Assembly (NCBI GenBank): GCA_900113385.1
Contig: FOPE01000025.1
Span: 1 to 46,284, forward strand
Reading direction: 5' to 3'
From: Lachnospiraceae bacterium C7
GTDB lineage: Bacteria; Bacillota; Clostridia; Lachnospirales; Lachnospiraceae
Length of the DNA stretch: 46,284 nucleotides
The position numbers and the translations under genes are program-made. The notes beneath the pieces were generated by a model. It saw nothing but the letters and a program-made list of their open reading frames with translations, did not search any database and was not told the DNA's origin. Shown here in pieces: positions 1 through 8,116 of the stretch (its first letter is position 1; every line of letters starts with the position of its first letter).

Positions 1-340
1 GGCGGTAGCTGTTCTTGAGGACTTAACCTCACTTTTTGTATTTTACGAATTCCCAATGGCAATCCGTAGAAGTATATATACAACAAATCTTATTGAGAAC
101 CTGAATAAGAACCTCAAACGCGGAACAAAGCGCAAGGAACAGTTCCCTAACGAAGATTCTCTTGAAAGATATGTATGTAGCTTTTATTGCGACTATAACC
201 AGACAATGGACCGTCGTGTACATAGAGGCTTTAAAGAATGTCGTTCTGAACTAGAAGCGATGTTCATGTAACTTATAAACAAGGTCACTTTTGAAGAAGT
301 ATTTACACAAACTTCTTTACACAATCAACTAGAATTTATG
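1..340 (+). mobile_element. IS256-family insertion sequence, right end (partial)
   Basis: The 3' end of a Mutator/IS256-type transposase gene is followed by a short non-coding tail. At about 315-340 the tail contains TTTACACAAT and then GAATTTATG, which resembles the right terminal inverted repeat of IS256 as I remember it. The left end lies outside the window. I cannot define the target duplication without the other end, so the right boundary is approximate to about ten bases. Confidence 0.6.
2..271 (+). CDS. IS256-family transposase, C-terminal fragment
   Basis: The reading frame is open at the left edge of the window, so this is the last 89 or so residues of a longer protein (full-length members are about 400 residues). 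The segment PMAIRRSIYTTNLIENLNK is the conserved C-terminal motif of Mutator-type transposases (IRKxIYTTNAIExLN in relatives), including the region of the last catalytic Glu. It moves the element by DDE chemistry. An internal ATG at 56 exists but is not a real start, because the frame and the homology continue upstream. Whether the whole gene is intact cannot be judged. Confidence 0.85.
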   Translation, partial: AVAVLEDLTSLFVFYEFPMAIRRSIYTTNLIENLNKNLKRGTKRKEQFPNEDSLERYVCSFYCDYNQTMDRRVHRGFKECRSELEAMFM

Positions 341-369
341 TTATAGTACTTGTAGGGATTTTATATAAT
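341..369 (+). promoter_or_regulatory. Candidate sigma-A promoter for the DUF1294/CLC operon
   Basis: TTATAG, a 17-base spacer and a perfect TATAAT lie 27 bases before the DUF1294 start. The -35 is weak. The site begins right at the inferred right end of the IS256 element, so insertion may have changed the original promoter. I looked for a fluoride riboswitch here and did not see one. Confidence 0.4.
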
Positions 370-395
370 CCAAATATATTTGTTGGAGTAGTATT

Positions 396-665
396 ATGAC
401 ATTAAAAATTTTTTTGACATACTATGTAGCAGTTAACACAATTACATTTATAACATTTTGCACAGATAAAAAACGAGCTATAAAAAAACAATGGAGAATT
501 CCAGAAAAAACATTGTTAGGCTTGTCTTTAATAGGCGGAGCAGCTGGTGGTCTTATTGGAATGTATGGATGCCATCATAAAACAAGAAAATGGTACTTTA
601 GTTTAGGAATTCCTGCAATGCTTGCTTTGCATTGTATTGTTTTAAGATATTTAAAACTTCTTTAA
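396..665 (+). CDS. DUF1294 family small membrane protein
   Basis: A protein of 89 residues with an N-terminal membrane segment (about 3-20), a basic stretch with DKKRAIKKQWRIPE, a Gly-rich membrane segment with GGAAGGLIGMYGCHHKT (about 47-65) and a C-terminal hydrophobic helix. The middle motif (GG.xGxxxGM...HKT.K..F) is the signature of DUF1294, a widespread bacterial membrane family without an assigned function. The start is supported by GGAG seven bases upstream. It lies 16 bases before the CLC-type gene, so the two are probably cotranscribed; whether it helps ion homeostasis is inference only. Confidence 0.85.
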   Translation: MTLKIFLTYYVAVNTITFITFCTDKKRAIKKQWRIPEKTLLGLSLIGGAAGGLIGMYGCHHKTRKWYFSLGIPAMLALHCIVLRYLKLL

Positions 666-681
666 TAGGAAAGGAAAAACA

Positions 682-1908
682 TTGGAGAATAAGACAAAAG
701 ATAAATTTTTACAAACGAACGGTAGCCAGTTTAAGTATCTTGCAATTGCAATAGTTGTTGGATTATCGGTAGGAGCAATTGATGCAATATTTGGAAGAGT
801 ATTAATAGAAATAACAAGTTTTAGGGAACAGAATTATTTGTTTTTACTTCCAGTTTTACCGCTGGCAGGAATTTTTATAATATGGTTTTATAATCGAGTA
901 AGTCCGCTAAGTTTAAAAGGAATGAGTCTAGTATTTGAAGTTGGACAAAAAGAAAGAGAAGATATTCCTATGGCACTAATTCCACTAGTTATGGTTTGTA
1001 CTTGGATCACACATTTATTTGGTGGAAGTGCAGGGCGAGAGGGAGTTGCAGTGCAGATTGGAGCAACATTATCTCATGGAATAGGAAGAAAACTTAAAAT
1101 ATCTGACGATAATAGGATACTTTTAGTAGTGGGAATGGCAGCCGGCTTTGGAGGATTATTTCAAACACCACTTGCAGCTTTATTCTTTGCATTAGAAGTT
1201 ATCGTTGTTGGTAAAATGGCGTATGAAGCATTATTGCCAGCATTTGTAGCGTCATATATAGCAAGTTTTACTTCACATTTTTTAGGCTTAGAAAAGTTTA
1301 GTGTAAAGATAAAAGAAACTTTAGATTTTTCAAACCCTAAGATTCTAGCAGGGTTAGTAGTTCTTGGAGTAGTTTTTGGTTTAGTAGGAAGGGTTTTTGC
1401 TTTTTCTCTTAGTAAATCAAAAAAAATAATAGGACAAAAAATTGAAAATCCATATAAAAAGATTGGAATTTGTGGAATATTCCTTGCAATAGTTTTGATT
1501 ATACTTTTTTCTGGAAGGTATTCAGGCTTAGGTACGAATCTTATTTCTAATAGCTTTTCAGATGGAAAAATTTATCAGTGGGATTGGATTCTTAAATTGA
1601 TTTTAACTATATGTACACTTGCTATTGGATTTCAGGGAGGAGAGGTAACACCGCTGTTTTCAATAGGAGCAAGTTTAGGAATTGTGATAGGTAATTACTT
1701 AGGAATATCACCAATAGTAGCGGCTGCTTTAGGCTATGCAGCAGTATTTGGAAGTGCAACTAACACCATAATTGCACCAATTATAATAGGTCTAGAAGTG
1801 TTTGGAAGTAACAATATAGAGGCCTTTTTTATAGTTTGTATAGTGGCATATATTGTTAACGGAAATATTTCTATATATGGTTCGCAAAAAATATTAGAAA
1901 ATAGATAA
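682..1908 (+). CDS. CLC-F type fluoride/proton antiporter
   Basis: A CLC-family membrane protein of 408 residues starting at TTG, with an AGGAAAGG ribosome site. The gating-glutamate motif is GREGVAVQIGA (E120). The usual selectivity-filter serine of GSGIP is replaced by methionine (KGMSL, M81), and helix N reads GGEVTPLFSIGA (V322, T323). From memory, these substitutions mark the CLC-F branch: the Met-Glu spacing of 39 residues equals that of the Enterococcus homologue (M79/E118), and the VT pair is at nearly the same offset. Such proteins export fluoride in exchange for protons. It is the middle gene of a likely operon with DUF1294 and a PsiE-like protein. A generic EriC chloride channel is the alternative, but the filter residues argue against it. 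Confidence 0.8.
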   Translation: MENKTKDKFLQTNGSQFKYLAIAIVVGLSVGAIDAIFGRVLIEITSFREQNYLFLLPVLPLAGIFIIWFYNRVSPLSLKGMSLVFEVGQKEREDIPMALIPLVMVCTWITHLFGGSAGREGVAVQIGATLSHGIGRKLKISDDNRILLVVGMAAGFGGLFQTPLAALFFALEVIVVGKMAYEALLPAFVASYIASFTSHFLGLEKFSVKIKETLDFSNPKILAGLVVLGVVFGLVGRVFAFSLSKSKKIIGQKIENPYKKIGICGIFLAIVLIILFSGRYSGLGTNLISNSFSDGKIYQWDWILKLILTICTLAIGFQGGEVTPLFSIGASLGIVIGNYLGISPIVAAALGYAAVFGSATNTIIAPIIIGLEVFGSNNIEAFFIVCIVAYIVNGNISIYGSQKILENR

Positions 1909-1933
1909 ATAAAAGGGAAAAGGAGGAGCTTTT

Positions 1934-2398
1934 ATGAGAGAAAAAATCCAAAAAATTTTATACATAATAGCAGATGCATTAGAATTGATAATGGCAGTGC
2001 TTGTAGCTATTGGAATTATTGTAGCAATTTGTGCAGTAGTTCCGCAGTGTATAGAGGTTTGGAAACAAAAAGATGCTACTCAAGATATAATTCATGTTTT
2101 AGAGATGGTATTTTCAATAGTAATTGCAATCGAATTTTTAAAGATGATGTTGCGTCCTGGAATGTCGACTACAGTTGAAACTCTTATTTTCTTGATTTCA
2201 AGACATATGATAGTAAAGGATACAACACCAACGGAAGATTTGTTATCAGTTATCAGTATTTGTTTATTGTTTGCCCTTGAATATTGTCTAAGGGTAGGAG
2301 CTTTGAATTTTGCTAAAAGAAAAAGACATAAAGAAAAACATAAAGAAAAGCACAAAGAAACACAAAACGAAATACAAAGTGAAATAAAAAATAATTAA
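1934..2398 (+). CDS. PsiE-like membrane protein with Lys/His-rich tail
   Basis: A protein of 154 residues. Hydrophobic helices at about 12-40, 55-75 and 100-125 enclose a loop ending in FLISRHMIVKDTTPTEDLL, which resembles the RHI-I region of the phosphate-starvation-inducible E (PsiE) family. The last 30 residues are a polar tail with the repeat KHKEKHKEKHKE, encoded by a short direct DNA repeat. AGGAGG lies seven bases before the ATG. It is 25 bases after the CLC gene and is probably its operon partner. The function of PsiE proteins is not known; the family call is from a short motif and topology. Confidence 0.6.
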   Translation: MREKIQKILYIIADALELIMAVLVAIGIIVAICAVVPQCIEVWKQKDATQDIIHVLEMVFSIVIAIEFLKMMLRPGMSTTVETLIFLISRHMIVKDTTPTEDLLSVISICLLFALEYCLRVGALNFAKRKRHKEKHKEKHKETQNEIQSEIKNN

Positions 2399-2473
2399 AA
2401 AAATTTAAAAACGTGGTAGTCACAACTAACTTTTTCATAAAAATGTGATATACTTATAATAATTTGTAGCAAA

Positions 2474-2506
2474 ATTTCCGAACTATCCCTTGGAGAGTGC
2501 GGAAAT
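2474..2506 (+). promoter_or_regulatory. Hairpin in the leader of the SDR gene
   Basis: ATTTCCG and CGGAAAT form a perfect 7-bp stem around a 19-base loop, 42 bases before the SDR start. A TATAAT-like sequence lies just upstream (about 2448-2460), so the hairpin would be near the 5' end of the transcript. There is no U-run, so it is not a terminator. It could be a stability element or a protein site. Confidence 0.35.
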
Positions 2507-2548
2507 GTAAATTAAAAGTTATAAGATATAATCTTAAGGAGGATTTTT

Positions 2549-3325
2549 ATGTCAAAGGATTATTTTGATTTATCGGGAAGAGTAGCTATTGTTACAGGTT
2601 GCTCAACAGGTCTAGGAGTTCAAATGGCTAAAGCTTTAGCTAATCAAGGAGCTAAAATTGTAGCTTTAGCAAGAAGACAAGAAAAAATTGATGCCGTAGC
2701 AAAAGAAATTCAGGATGAATATGGTGTAGAAGCCATTGCAATTAGATGTGACATTACAGATACTAAGATGGTTCAAGATGCAGTTAAAAAGACAATGGAT
2801 CATTTCGGTCGAATTGATATTTTAATAAATAATGCAGGTACAGGCGCAGTTGCACCAGCTGAAGATATTACAGATGAGCAGTTTGAAAATGAAATGAATG
2901 TAGATTTATTTGGTACATTTAAGATGGCTCGAGAAGTAGCTAAGCAGGCTATGTTAAAACAGAAATATGGAAGAATTATTAATATAGCTTCAATGTATGG
3001 TTTAGTTGGTAATAAAGTCGCTGGTTCATCTCCATATCATGCTGCAAAAGGTGGAGTAGTTAACCTTACTCGTGCTTTAGCTGCAGAGTGGTCTAAGAGT
3101 GGCATTACAGTTAATGCAATTTGTCCAGGATATTTCTATACACCACTTACAAAAGAAACATTAGATATGCCATCATTTAAGGCATATGCAGATACAGTAA
3201 TTCCAGCAGAACGTTACGGAGAAGAAGGAGAGCTTGATACAGCAGCTATTTTCTTAGCTTCAGAACATTCAGCTTATGTTACAGGAATTATGGTTCCAGT
3301 AGACGGTGGATATACAACAGTATAG
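2549..3325 (+). CDS. SDR-family oxidoreductase, gluconate 5-dehydrogenase-like
   Basis: A classical short-chain dehydrogenase of 258 residues. The Rossmann nucleotide motif is TGCSTGLG (about 17-24), NNAG is at about 94-97, and the catalytic residues are S148, Y163 and K167 (YHAAK). The C-terminus ends in the usual VDGGYTTV. The overall pattern (DLSGRVAIVTG near the start, ICPGYFYTPLT, LASEHSAYVTG) resembles gluconate 5-dehydrogenase and related sugar-acid dehydrogenases, but SDR substrates cannot be read from motifs. The start has AAGGAGG at good spacing. It stands alone, ending before a bidirectional terminator shared with the YitT gene. Confidence 0.85.
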   Translation: MSKDYFDLSGRVAIVTGCSTGLGVQMAKALANQGAKIVALARRQEKIDAVAKEIQDEYGVEAIAIRCDITDTKMVQDAVKKTMDHFGRIDILINNAGTGAVAPAEDITDEQFENEMNVDLFGTFKMAREVAKQAMLKQKYGRIINIASMYGLVGNKVAGSSPYHAAKGGVVNLTRALAAEWSKSGITVNAICPGYFYTPLTKETLDMPSFKAYADTVIPAERYGEEGELDTAAIFLASEHSAYVTGIMVPVDGGYTTV

Positions 3326-3416
3326 AAGACACATAGATAAAAGCAAAATAAAAAGCAAACCAAGAATAAATAGTAAAAATCAAAGAATAAATAGTAAATA
3401 ATAAATATTAAATAAT

Positions 3417-3463
3417 AAAAGCGAGATTTAGCAATGTAATGTACATGTTAAATCTCGCTTTTG
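3417..3463. terminator. Bidirectional terminator between SDR and YitT genes
   Basis: AAAAGCGAGATTTA and TAAATCTCGCTTTT form a 14-bp stem with a loop of about 18 bases, with A and T runs on the two sides, so it can serve both convergent genes. The AT-rich stretch before it carries an imperfect direct repeat (AGAATAAATAGTAAA, near 3363 and 3384). Confidence 0.85.
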
Positions 3464-3480
3464 GTTTATAGAAACATAAA

Positions 3481-4368
3481 CTAATTGCGTTTTGATAAAA
3501 ATTTCTGATGTCTATGAGTATCATAAATTTCAGATACCTTATAAACAGTAACAAAAGCCGAAGGGTCTGTTTTTGCAATGAAATTTATTAGAACTTGGTA
3601 TTCTTGTTTATTTACAATAGTGATAAGTTCTTTCCTTTTCATGCCGTTATAAGCTCCAACAGCATCATAAATAGTTGCACCACAATGCATAGTATTCAAA
3701 ATAAAATCTTTAAAGACATCAGTTTCATTACTGATTATGCAAACACGACGTTTTACATTTTGATCAAAAATAAAGTAGTCTAAAACCATGCCGTTGATAT
3801 ATGTTCCAAGAACAGAGATAACTACAGTCTTTTTATCATAAACAAGGGCAGATGAAAGAGCAACACAAAAACCAGCAATAGACATAGCTCTTCCAAGTTC
3901 GATATGTAGATATCTATTTAAAACTTTAGCTACAATATCAAGTCCACCAGATGAAGCGTTGTCATTAAATAAGATGGCCGCTCCAAAGCTAACTAAAAAT
4001 ATATATGCAACAACATCGATAACGGTGTCACCTGTTAAAGACTTATTATTGGGAAAAATGTTTTCAAATAATCCTAAAAATGTAGGTAATAATATTGAAG
4101 TATAAATTGTTTTTGCGCCAAATTCTTTTCCAAAAAGTGCGAATCCTACGATAAGTAACAAAACATTCAAAATCATAGTAATCTGCGATACAGATAGGTT
4201 TACAAAATTTGATAAAATAATTGATAAACCGACTATACTTGAAATTGAAGCATGCGTAGGATATAGAAAGAAAAATACGGCTACGGCAATAATAAAAGTG
4301 GCAATCGTCATAAGTATAATATCTTTAGCCACGAGATAATAATTAACTGTTTTATCAGCTCTTGTCAT
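3481..4368 (-). CDS. YitT family (DUF161/DUF2179) membrane protein
   Basis: A protein of 295 residues with five or so membrane helices in the first 190 residues and a soluble C-terminal DUF2179 domain of about 80 residues (RRVCIISNETDVFKDFILNTMHCGATIYDAVGAY...). NDNASSGGLDIVAKVLN is the typical YitT/DUF161 motif. I chose the ATG at 4368 (MTRADKTV) because TGGAGGT lies just before it; a longer frame to 4449 has no ribosome site. The family is common in Firmicutes and its transport substrate is unknown. A second, divergent member lies at 35363-36253. Confidence 0.88.
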   Translation of the reverse strand: MTRADKTVNYYLVAKDIILMTIATFIIAVAVFFFLYPTHASISSIVGLSIILSNFVNLSVSQITMILNVLLLIVGFALFGKEFGAKTIYTSILLPTFLGLFENIFPNNKSLTGDTVIDVVAYIFLVSFGAAILFNDNASSGGLDIVAKVLNRYLHIELGRAMSIAGFCVALSSALVYDKKTVVISVLGTYINGMVLDYFIFDQNVKRRVCIISNETDVFKDFILNTMHCGATIYDAVGAYNGMKRKELITIVNKQEYQVLINFIAKTDPSAFVTVYKVSEIYDTHRHQKFLSKRN

Positions 4369-4503
4369 GGTGTACCTCCATAAAATATAATACAATTTAA
4401 TTCTATTTTTAAATTGAAAAGTGCATAAGCTAGAAAGATTATACCACAATTTTTTCTAAGTGCAAGAATAGGCGTTAAAGCTTTAATCTGACAAAAAAAT
4501 ACC

Positions 4504-4532
4504 TTAACAGTGGTAAAAATGTGTAGTATCAT
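4504..4532 (+). promoter_or_regulatory. Candidate promoter for the small basic protein
   Basis: TTAACA, a 17-base spacer and TATCAT, ending 72 bases before the start at 4605. A short palindrome TTAAAGCTTTAA lies just upstream near 4474. Confidence 0.4.
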
Positions 4533-4604
4533 AATTATATAAGATTAAATTCAAAAGAAGTGAAGATAAAGATAAAGATAAAAATAGAAATGGAGATGAA
4601 CTAT

Positions 4605-4775
4605 ATGTTTTTGGACAAATACAAAAATCCGGAAGCCTATATCCAAAAAAGATTAGAGCAAGAAAAAAAAGAAAAAGAAAAAAAGGAAAGAAAGAAAAAA
4701 GGTGCCTTAAATGATTTCGAAAAAGAATATTTAGAGTATATGTATCTTAAAGGTGGAGAAGATTTCTGGAAATAA
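4605..4775 (+). CDS. Small highly basic/acidic hypothetical protein
   Basis: A 56-residue protein beginning MFLDKYKNPEAYIQKRLEQ, followed by a run of Lys/Glu (about 20-32) and the tail LNDFEKEYLEYMYLKGGEDFWK. GGAG lies nine bases before this ATG; a longer in-frame GTG at 4560 adds a low-complexity KIKIKIKI stretch and has no ribosome site. There is no membrane segment. I do not recognise a family. The charged centre suggests a helix, perhaps binding nucleic acid or ribosomes, but that is a guess. It is flanked by its own promoter candidate and the pckA promoter, so it is probably a single-gene transcript. Confidence 0.5.
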   Translation: MFLDKYKNPEAYIQKRLEQEKKEKEKKERKKKGALNDFEKEYLEYMYLKGGEDFWK

Positions 4776-4900
4776 AATTCAATAAATTAAACCATTTTTG
4801 GGTTACTTATTTGCTTAGATTATGGTGTCTATAATTACCGATTATAAAAGAGAAAAAATAAGAAAATTTCTCTTATTTTATTAAGAAAAAACCCCACATT

Positions 4901-4928
4901 TTGCAAAAAAAATGATAGAATGTATCTT
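4901..4928 (+). promoter_or_regulatory. pckA promoter
   Basis: TTGCAA, a 16-base spacer and TATCTT, followed directly by AGGGTACTTGT. The last block and the -10 are nearly identical to the promoter at 31716-31744 before a GGDEF gene. The predicted leader is about 100 bases. Confidence 0.55.
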
Positions 4929-5037
4929 AGGGTACTTGTAACAGTTATGAACAATAAAAACGATGTTAAGATTAATTGCAATCCATACAGGTGCATCTTA
5001 ATAGAAAGGTTGCAATAAGAAAAGAGGTAAAAGTAAA

Positions 5038-6642
5038 ATGGGAAAAATCGATTTAAGTAAGTATGGCATTTCAGGCACAACAGAGGTCATCTATAATCCT
5101 TCATACGAGGAGTTATTTGCTGAGGAGACAAAACCAGAACTTGAGGGTTATGAAAAAGGTCAGGTTAGTGAATTAGGTGCTGTAAATGTTATGACAGGTA
5201 TTTACACAGGTCGTTCACCTAAAGATAAGTTTATTGTGGTTGATGAAAATTCAAAAGACACTGTATGGTGGAATTCAGAAGAATATCCAAATGATAATCA
5301 TCCTGCTTCTAAAGAAACATGGGAAGCTGTTAAGAAAATTGCGGTAAAAGAATTATCAAATAAAAAATTATATGTAGTTGATGCATTTTGTGGTGCTAAC
5401 AAAGATTCACGTATGGCAATTCGTTTTATCGTGGAAGTAGCATGGCAAGCACACTTTGTTAGAAATATGTTTATTAAACCAACAGACGAGGAGTTAAAAG
5501 ATTTCGAACCAGATTTTGTTGTATATAATGCATCTAAAGCAAAAGTTGAGAATTATAAGGAGTTAGGATTAAATTCAGAAACAGCAGTAGTATTCAATAT
5601 CACAAGTCGTGAGCAAGTAATCATTAATACATGGTATGGTGGAGAAATGAAAAAAGGTATGTTCTCAATGATGAACTATTATCTCCCATTAAAAGGAATG
5701 GCTGCAATGCACTGTTCAGCAAATACAGATTTAAACGGAGAAAACACAGCAATTTTCTTTGGTTTATCAGGAACAGGAAAAACAACTCTTTCTACAGATC
5801 CAAAGAGACTTTTAATTGGTGATGATGAGCATGGTTGGGATGACAATGGTGTATTTAACTTTGAAGGTGGATGCTACGCAAAAGTTATTAACTTAGACAA
5901 AGAATCAGAGCCAGATATTTATAATGCTATTAAACGTAATGCATTACTTGAAAATGTTACATTAGATGAAAATGGAAAAATTGATTTCGCAGATAAGACA
6001 GTAACAGAAAATACTCGTGTGTCTTACCCAATCAATCATATTAAAAATATTGTAAGACCAATTTCTTCAGCTCCAGCAGCTAAGAATGTTATTTTCTTAT
6101 CAGCTGATGCATTTGGCGTATTACCACCAGTTTCAATTCTTACACCAGAACAGACACAGTACTATTTCTTATCAGGATTTACTGCAAAATTAGCTGGTAC
6201 AGAACGTGGAATTACAGAACCAACACCAACATTCTCAGCATGTTTCGGACAGGCATTCTTAGAGCTTCATCCAACAAAATATGCAAAAGAACTAGTTAAG
6301 AAAATGGAGAAGAGTGGAGCAAAAGCTTATCTTGTAAATACAGGATGGAATGGAACAGGAAAACGTATCTCAATTAAAGATACTCGTGGAATTATTGATG
6401 CAATCTTAAATGGTGATATTTTAGATGCACCTACAAAGAAGATTCCATACTTTAACTTTGAAGTTCCAACAGAATTAAAAGGTGTAGATACAAATATCTT
6501 AGATCCAAGAGATACATATGCTGACCCAACAGAATGGGAGAAAAAAGCAAAAGACTTAGCTTCAAGATTTAATAAAAACTTTGTAAAATACGAAAGCAAT
6601 GAAGCAGGTAAAGCATTAGTATCAGCAGGACCACAGTTATAA
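5038..6642 (+). CDS. pckA: Phosphoenolpyruvate carboxykinase (ATP)
   Basis: A 534-residue enzyme, the normal length for ATP-dependent PEPCK. It interconverts oxaloacetate plus ATP with PEP, CO2 and ADP in the cytoplasm; in gut and rumen anaerobes it often runs in the carboxylating direction to make ATP. Seen: [12 protein letters not shown] near residue 54, the kinase-1a P-loop [11 protein letters not shown] near 242-252, then the metal-binding GDDEHGW, and the C-terminal adenine-binding region [15 protein letters not shown] lies before the ATG. It is transcribed alone from a promoter at 4901-4928 and ends at a terminator at 6784-6819, with an unidentified repeated element between stop and terminator. 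Confidence 0.97.
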   Translation: MGKIDLSKYGISGTTEVIYNPSYEELFAEETKPELEGYEKGQVSELGAVNVMTGIYTGRSPKDKFIVVDENSKDTVWWNSEEYPNDNHPASKETWEAVKKIAVKELSNKKLYVVDAFCGANKDSRMAIRFIVEVAWQAHFVRNMFIKPTDEELKDFEPDFVVYNASKAKVENYKELGLNSETAVVFNITSREQVIINTWYGGEMKKGMFSMMNYYLPLKGMAAMHCSANTDLNGENTAIFFGLSGTGKTTLSTDPKRLLIGDDEHGWDDNGVFNFEGGCYAKVINLDKESEPDIYNAIKRNALLENVTLDENGKIDFADKTVTENTRVSYPINHIKNIVRPISSAPAAKNVIFLSADAFGVLPPVSILTPEQTQYYFLSGFTAKLAGTERGITEPTPTFSACFGQAFLELHPTKYAKELVKKMEKSGAKAYLVNTGWNGTGKRISIKDTRGIIDAILNGDILDAPTKKIPYFNFEVPTELKGVDTNILDPRDTYADPTEWEKKAKDLASRFNKNFVKYESNEAGKALVSAGPQL

Positions 6643-6705
6643 TTTAGCTGTTAAATGATATTGTAATTTATATGTGATTTAGATTGTGATTTGCATGTAA
6701 TTTAT

Positions 6706-6778
6706 ATCTTAGACGAGACGTCCCTGCATTTAAGTAAAGTGCAGGCGGTGTTAAGTCTCTTAAGCGAGAATTGAGATG
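6706..6778 (+). repeat. Unidentified intergenic element, copy 1 (pckA 3' region)
   Basis: One of three related sequences in the window. Block A is AGACGAG (6711), block B is TAAGTAAA (6731) and block C is GCGAGAATTGA (6764). It can fold: ATCTTA with TGAGAT as outer stem, CCTGCA with TGCAGG as a hairpin around block B, and a TCTC/GAGA hairpin at the 3' side. It lies between the pckA stop and its terminator and so would be in the transcript's 3' UTR. Confidence 0.55.
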
Positions 6779-6783
6779 AAAAA

Positions 6784-6819
6784 GACTCTTGCCTTCCATA
6801 AGGAGGCAGGAGTTTTTTT
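6784..6819 (+). terminator. pckA terminator
   Basis: GACTCTTGCCTTCC and GGAGGCAGGAGT pair (with one bulge and GU pairs) around a short loop, followed by seven T. It is 142 bases after the pckA stop. Confidence 0.85.
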
Positions 6820-6934
6820 ATGGAAAAAATGGAATGGATAAAAAATATTTTTATACAAAAATATAAAGGTTGTGTTAAACTATAAGTAGGGAGAAATGCT
6901 TAATTGTTTAATTGACAAAAGGGGGAAGTATAAC

Positions 6935-7435
6935 ATGAAAACAGCGATAATTTATTATTCGAAACACCATGGAAATACTAAGAAGTTATTAGATGCAATA
7001 GTGGAAAAAAATCCAGATGTAAAACTAATTGACGTAACAGATAAACATGAAGTGAATTTGTGTAAATATGATCGAATTGGAATTGCTTCAGGAATTTATT
7101 ATGGAAACTTTGCGAAACAAGTAATTACTTTTGCTAAGGTTAATCTACCAGAATTTACAAAAGTTTTTTTAATCTATACATATGGCGCTAACAATAAAGA
7201 GAGTTTTACTAAGGAAATTAAAAAAGTAGCAAGAGATCTTTATTGTGACGTAGATGGAGTCTATAGCTGTAATGGGTTTGATACTTTTGGTCCATTAAGG
7301 CTTATCGGGGGAATTCATAGAGAAAATCCAACACAAGATGAAATTAATGGAGCAGTGGATTTTTATGCTGCACTACCAGGGGAAAAAATACGTAGACCAC
7401 TTAGACAAGGAGGTAAAATCGTAGCAGAAGCATAA
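6935..7435 (+). CDS. Flavodoxin family protein
   Basis: A 166-residue protein. The N-terminus MKTAIIYYSKHHGNTKKLL is a flavodoxin FMN-phosphate loop (T/S-x-T/H-GNT), followed by IGIASGIYYGNF and FLIYTYGANN at the positions of the other flavin loops. A small electron carrier or a flavodoxin-like reductase; the partner is unknown. I chose the ATG at 6935 because GGGGGAAG lies before it; an in-frame ATG at 6896 gives a 13-residue extension without homology. A single-gene unit with no clear terminator before the zinc regulator promoter. Confidence 0.85.
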   Translation: MKTAIIYYSKHHGNTKKLLDAIVEKNPDVKLIDVTDKHEVNLCKYDRIGIASGIYYGNFAKQVITFAKVNLPEFTKVFLIYTYGANNKESFTKEIKKVARDLYCDVDGVYSCNGFDTFGPLRLIGGIHRENPTQDEINGAVDFYAALPGEKIRRPLRQGGKIVAEA

Positions 7436-7550
7436 TCATGTTATAAGTTTAATTACAATAAGTTTAATTATAACAGTAATATAATTTAAAACTTAATTTA
7501 AATACAATACAATTTAATATCAACAGTAAGAAGGCACACCAAAATAAAAA

Positions 7551-7565
7551 TGCAAATGATTTGCA
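7551..7565 (+). promoter_or_regulatory. Zur/Fur-type operator 1
   Basis: TGCAAATGATTTGCA is a perfect 7-1-7 inverted repeat, the geometry of Fur-family operators. It lies eight bases upstream of the -35 of the Zur-type gene. Confidence 0.75.
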
Positions 7566-7572
7566 AAAGGTA

Positions 7573-7601
7573 TTGACAAACTTAAGGTAGGATGTTAAAA
7601 T
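7573..7601 (+). promoter_or_regulatory. Promoter of the zinc operon
   Basis: Consensus TTGACA, 17-base spacer and TAAAAT. It lies between the two Fur-family palindromes, so a bound regulator would block it: a self-regulating arrangement. Confidence 0.75.
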
Positions 7602-7608
7602 CAGAAAT

Positions 7609-7623
7609 TGCAAATGACTTGCA
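7609..7623 (+). promoter_or_regulatory. Zur/Fur-type operator 2
   Basis: TGCAAATGACTTGCA repeats operator 1 with one substitution in the right arm. It covers the predicted start site, with its centre 58 bases from the centre of operator 1. Confidence 0.7.
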
Positions 7624-7639
7624 TAAGTGAGGAATAGAA

Positions 7640-8059
7640 ATGCAAAAGAAATATAGAACCAAAACTAGTAAAGCTTTAGACGAATTTGTTGAGTCAAGAC
7701 AAGGAAAATGTTTTTCAGCAGCTAGAGTGTCAAAGTACCTTAAGGAACAAGATATAGAGGTGAATTTGACAACTGTTTATAGAAATTTAGATAAGTTAGT
7801 TGATGAAGGGCGTTTGGTTCGTTTTAAAGCAACAAACAGTGATACATATTCTTACAGAGAGAACGATGAACACACACATTGTGATGAGCATTTTCACATG
7901 CAGTGTAAAAAGTGTGGTAGGGTGATACATCTAGAAGATGATATCATGAAGAAAATCGCTACAGATTTGTGCGCAAAATATGATTTTGCCATTAACTACA
8001 AAGATTCATCAATTAGCGGAATATGTGGTGAGTGCAGAGCAGAGCACGAAAAGAAATAG
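7640..8059 (+). CDS. Fur-family metal regulator, probably Zur
   Basis: A protein of 139 residues with an N-terminal winged helix (SAARVSKYLKEQDIEVNLTTVYRNLDKLVDEG is the Fur recognition-helix region, about 28-60) and a C-terminal dimer/metal domain. The latter has HTHCDEHFHMQCKKCG (structural zinc Cys pair near 90) and a second pair CGEC near the C-terminus. Such proteins repress metal-uptake genes when metal is bound. The neighbours (znuA with a His-rich loop, znuC, znuB and a COG0523 remnant) point to zinc and thus Zur rather than Fe or peroxide sensing. Two palindromic operators flank its own promoter. GAGGAA supports the ATG. Confidence 0.88.
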   Translation: MQKKYRTKTSKALDEFVESRQGKCFSAARVSKYLKEQDIEVNLTTVYRNLDKLVDEGRLVRFKATNSDTYSYRENDEHTHCDEHFHMQCKKCGRVIHLEDDIMKKIATDLCAKYDFAINYKDSSISGICGECRAEHEKK

Positions 8060-8116
8060 CTTATGAGAGCTAGTAGATAAGAATTAAGAAATATGATTTA
8101 AAAGGAGGTGTGCATT

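Noticed and set aside
272-395. Fluoride riboswitch before the CLC-F operon
   Set aside because: The conserved GGNGATGG start and the pseudoknot segments of the crcB motif are absent; most of this stretch is the IS256 tail.
4560-4604. Start of the small basic protein at GTG 4560
   Set aside because: It adds only a low-complexity KIKIKIKI stretch and has no ribosome site; the ATG at 4605 has GGAG.
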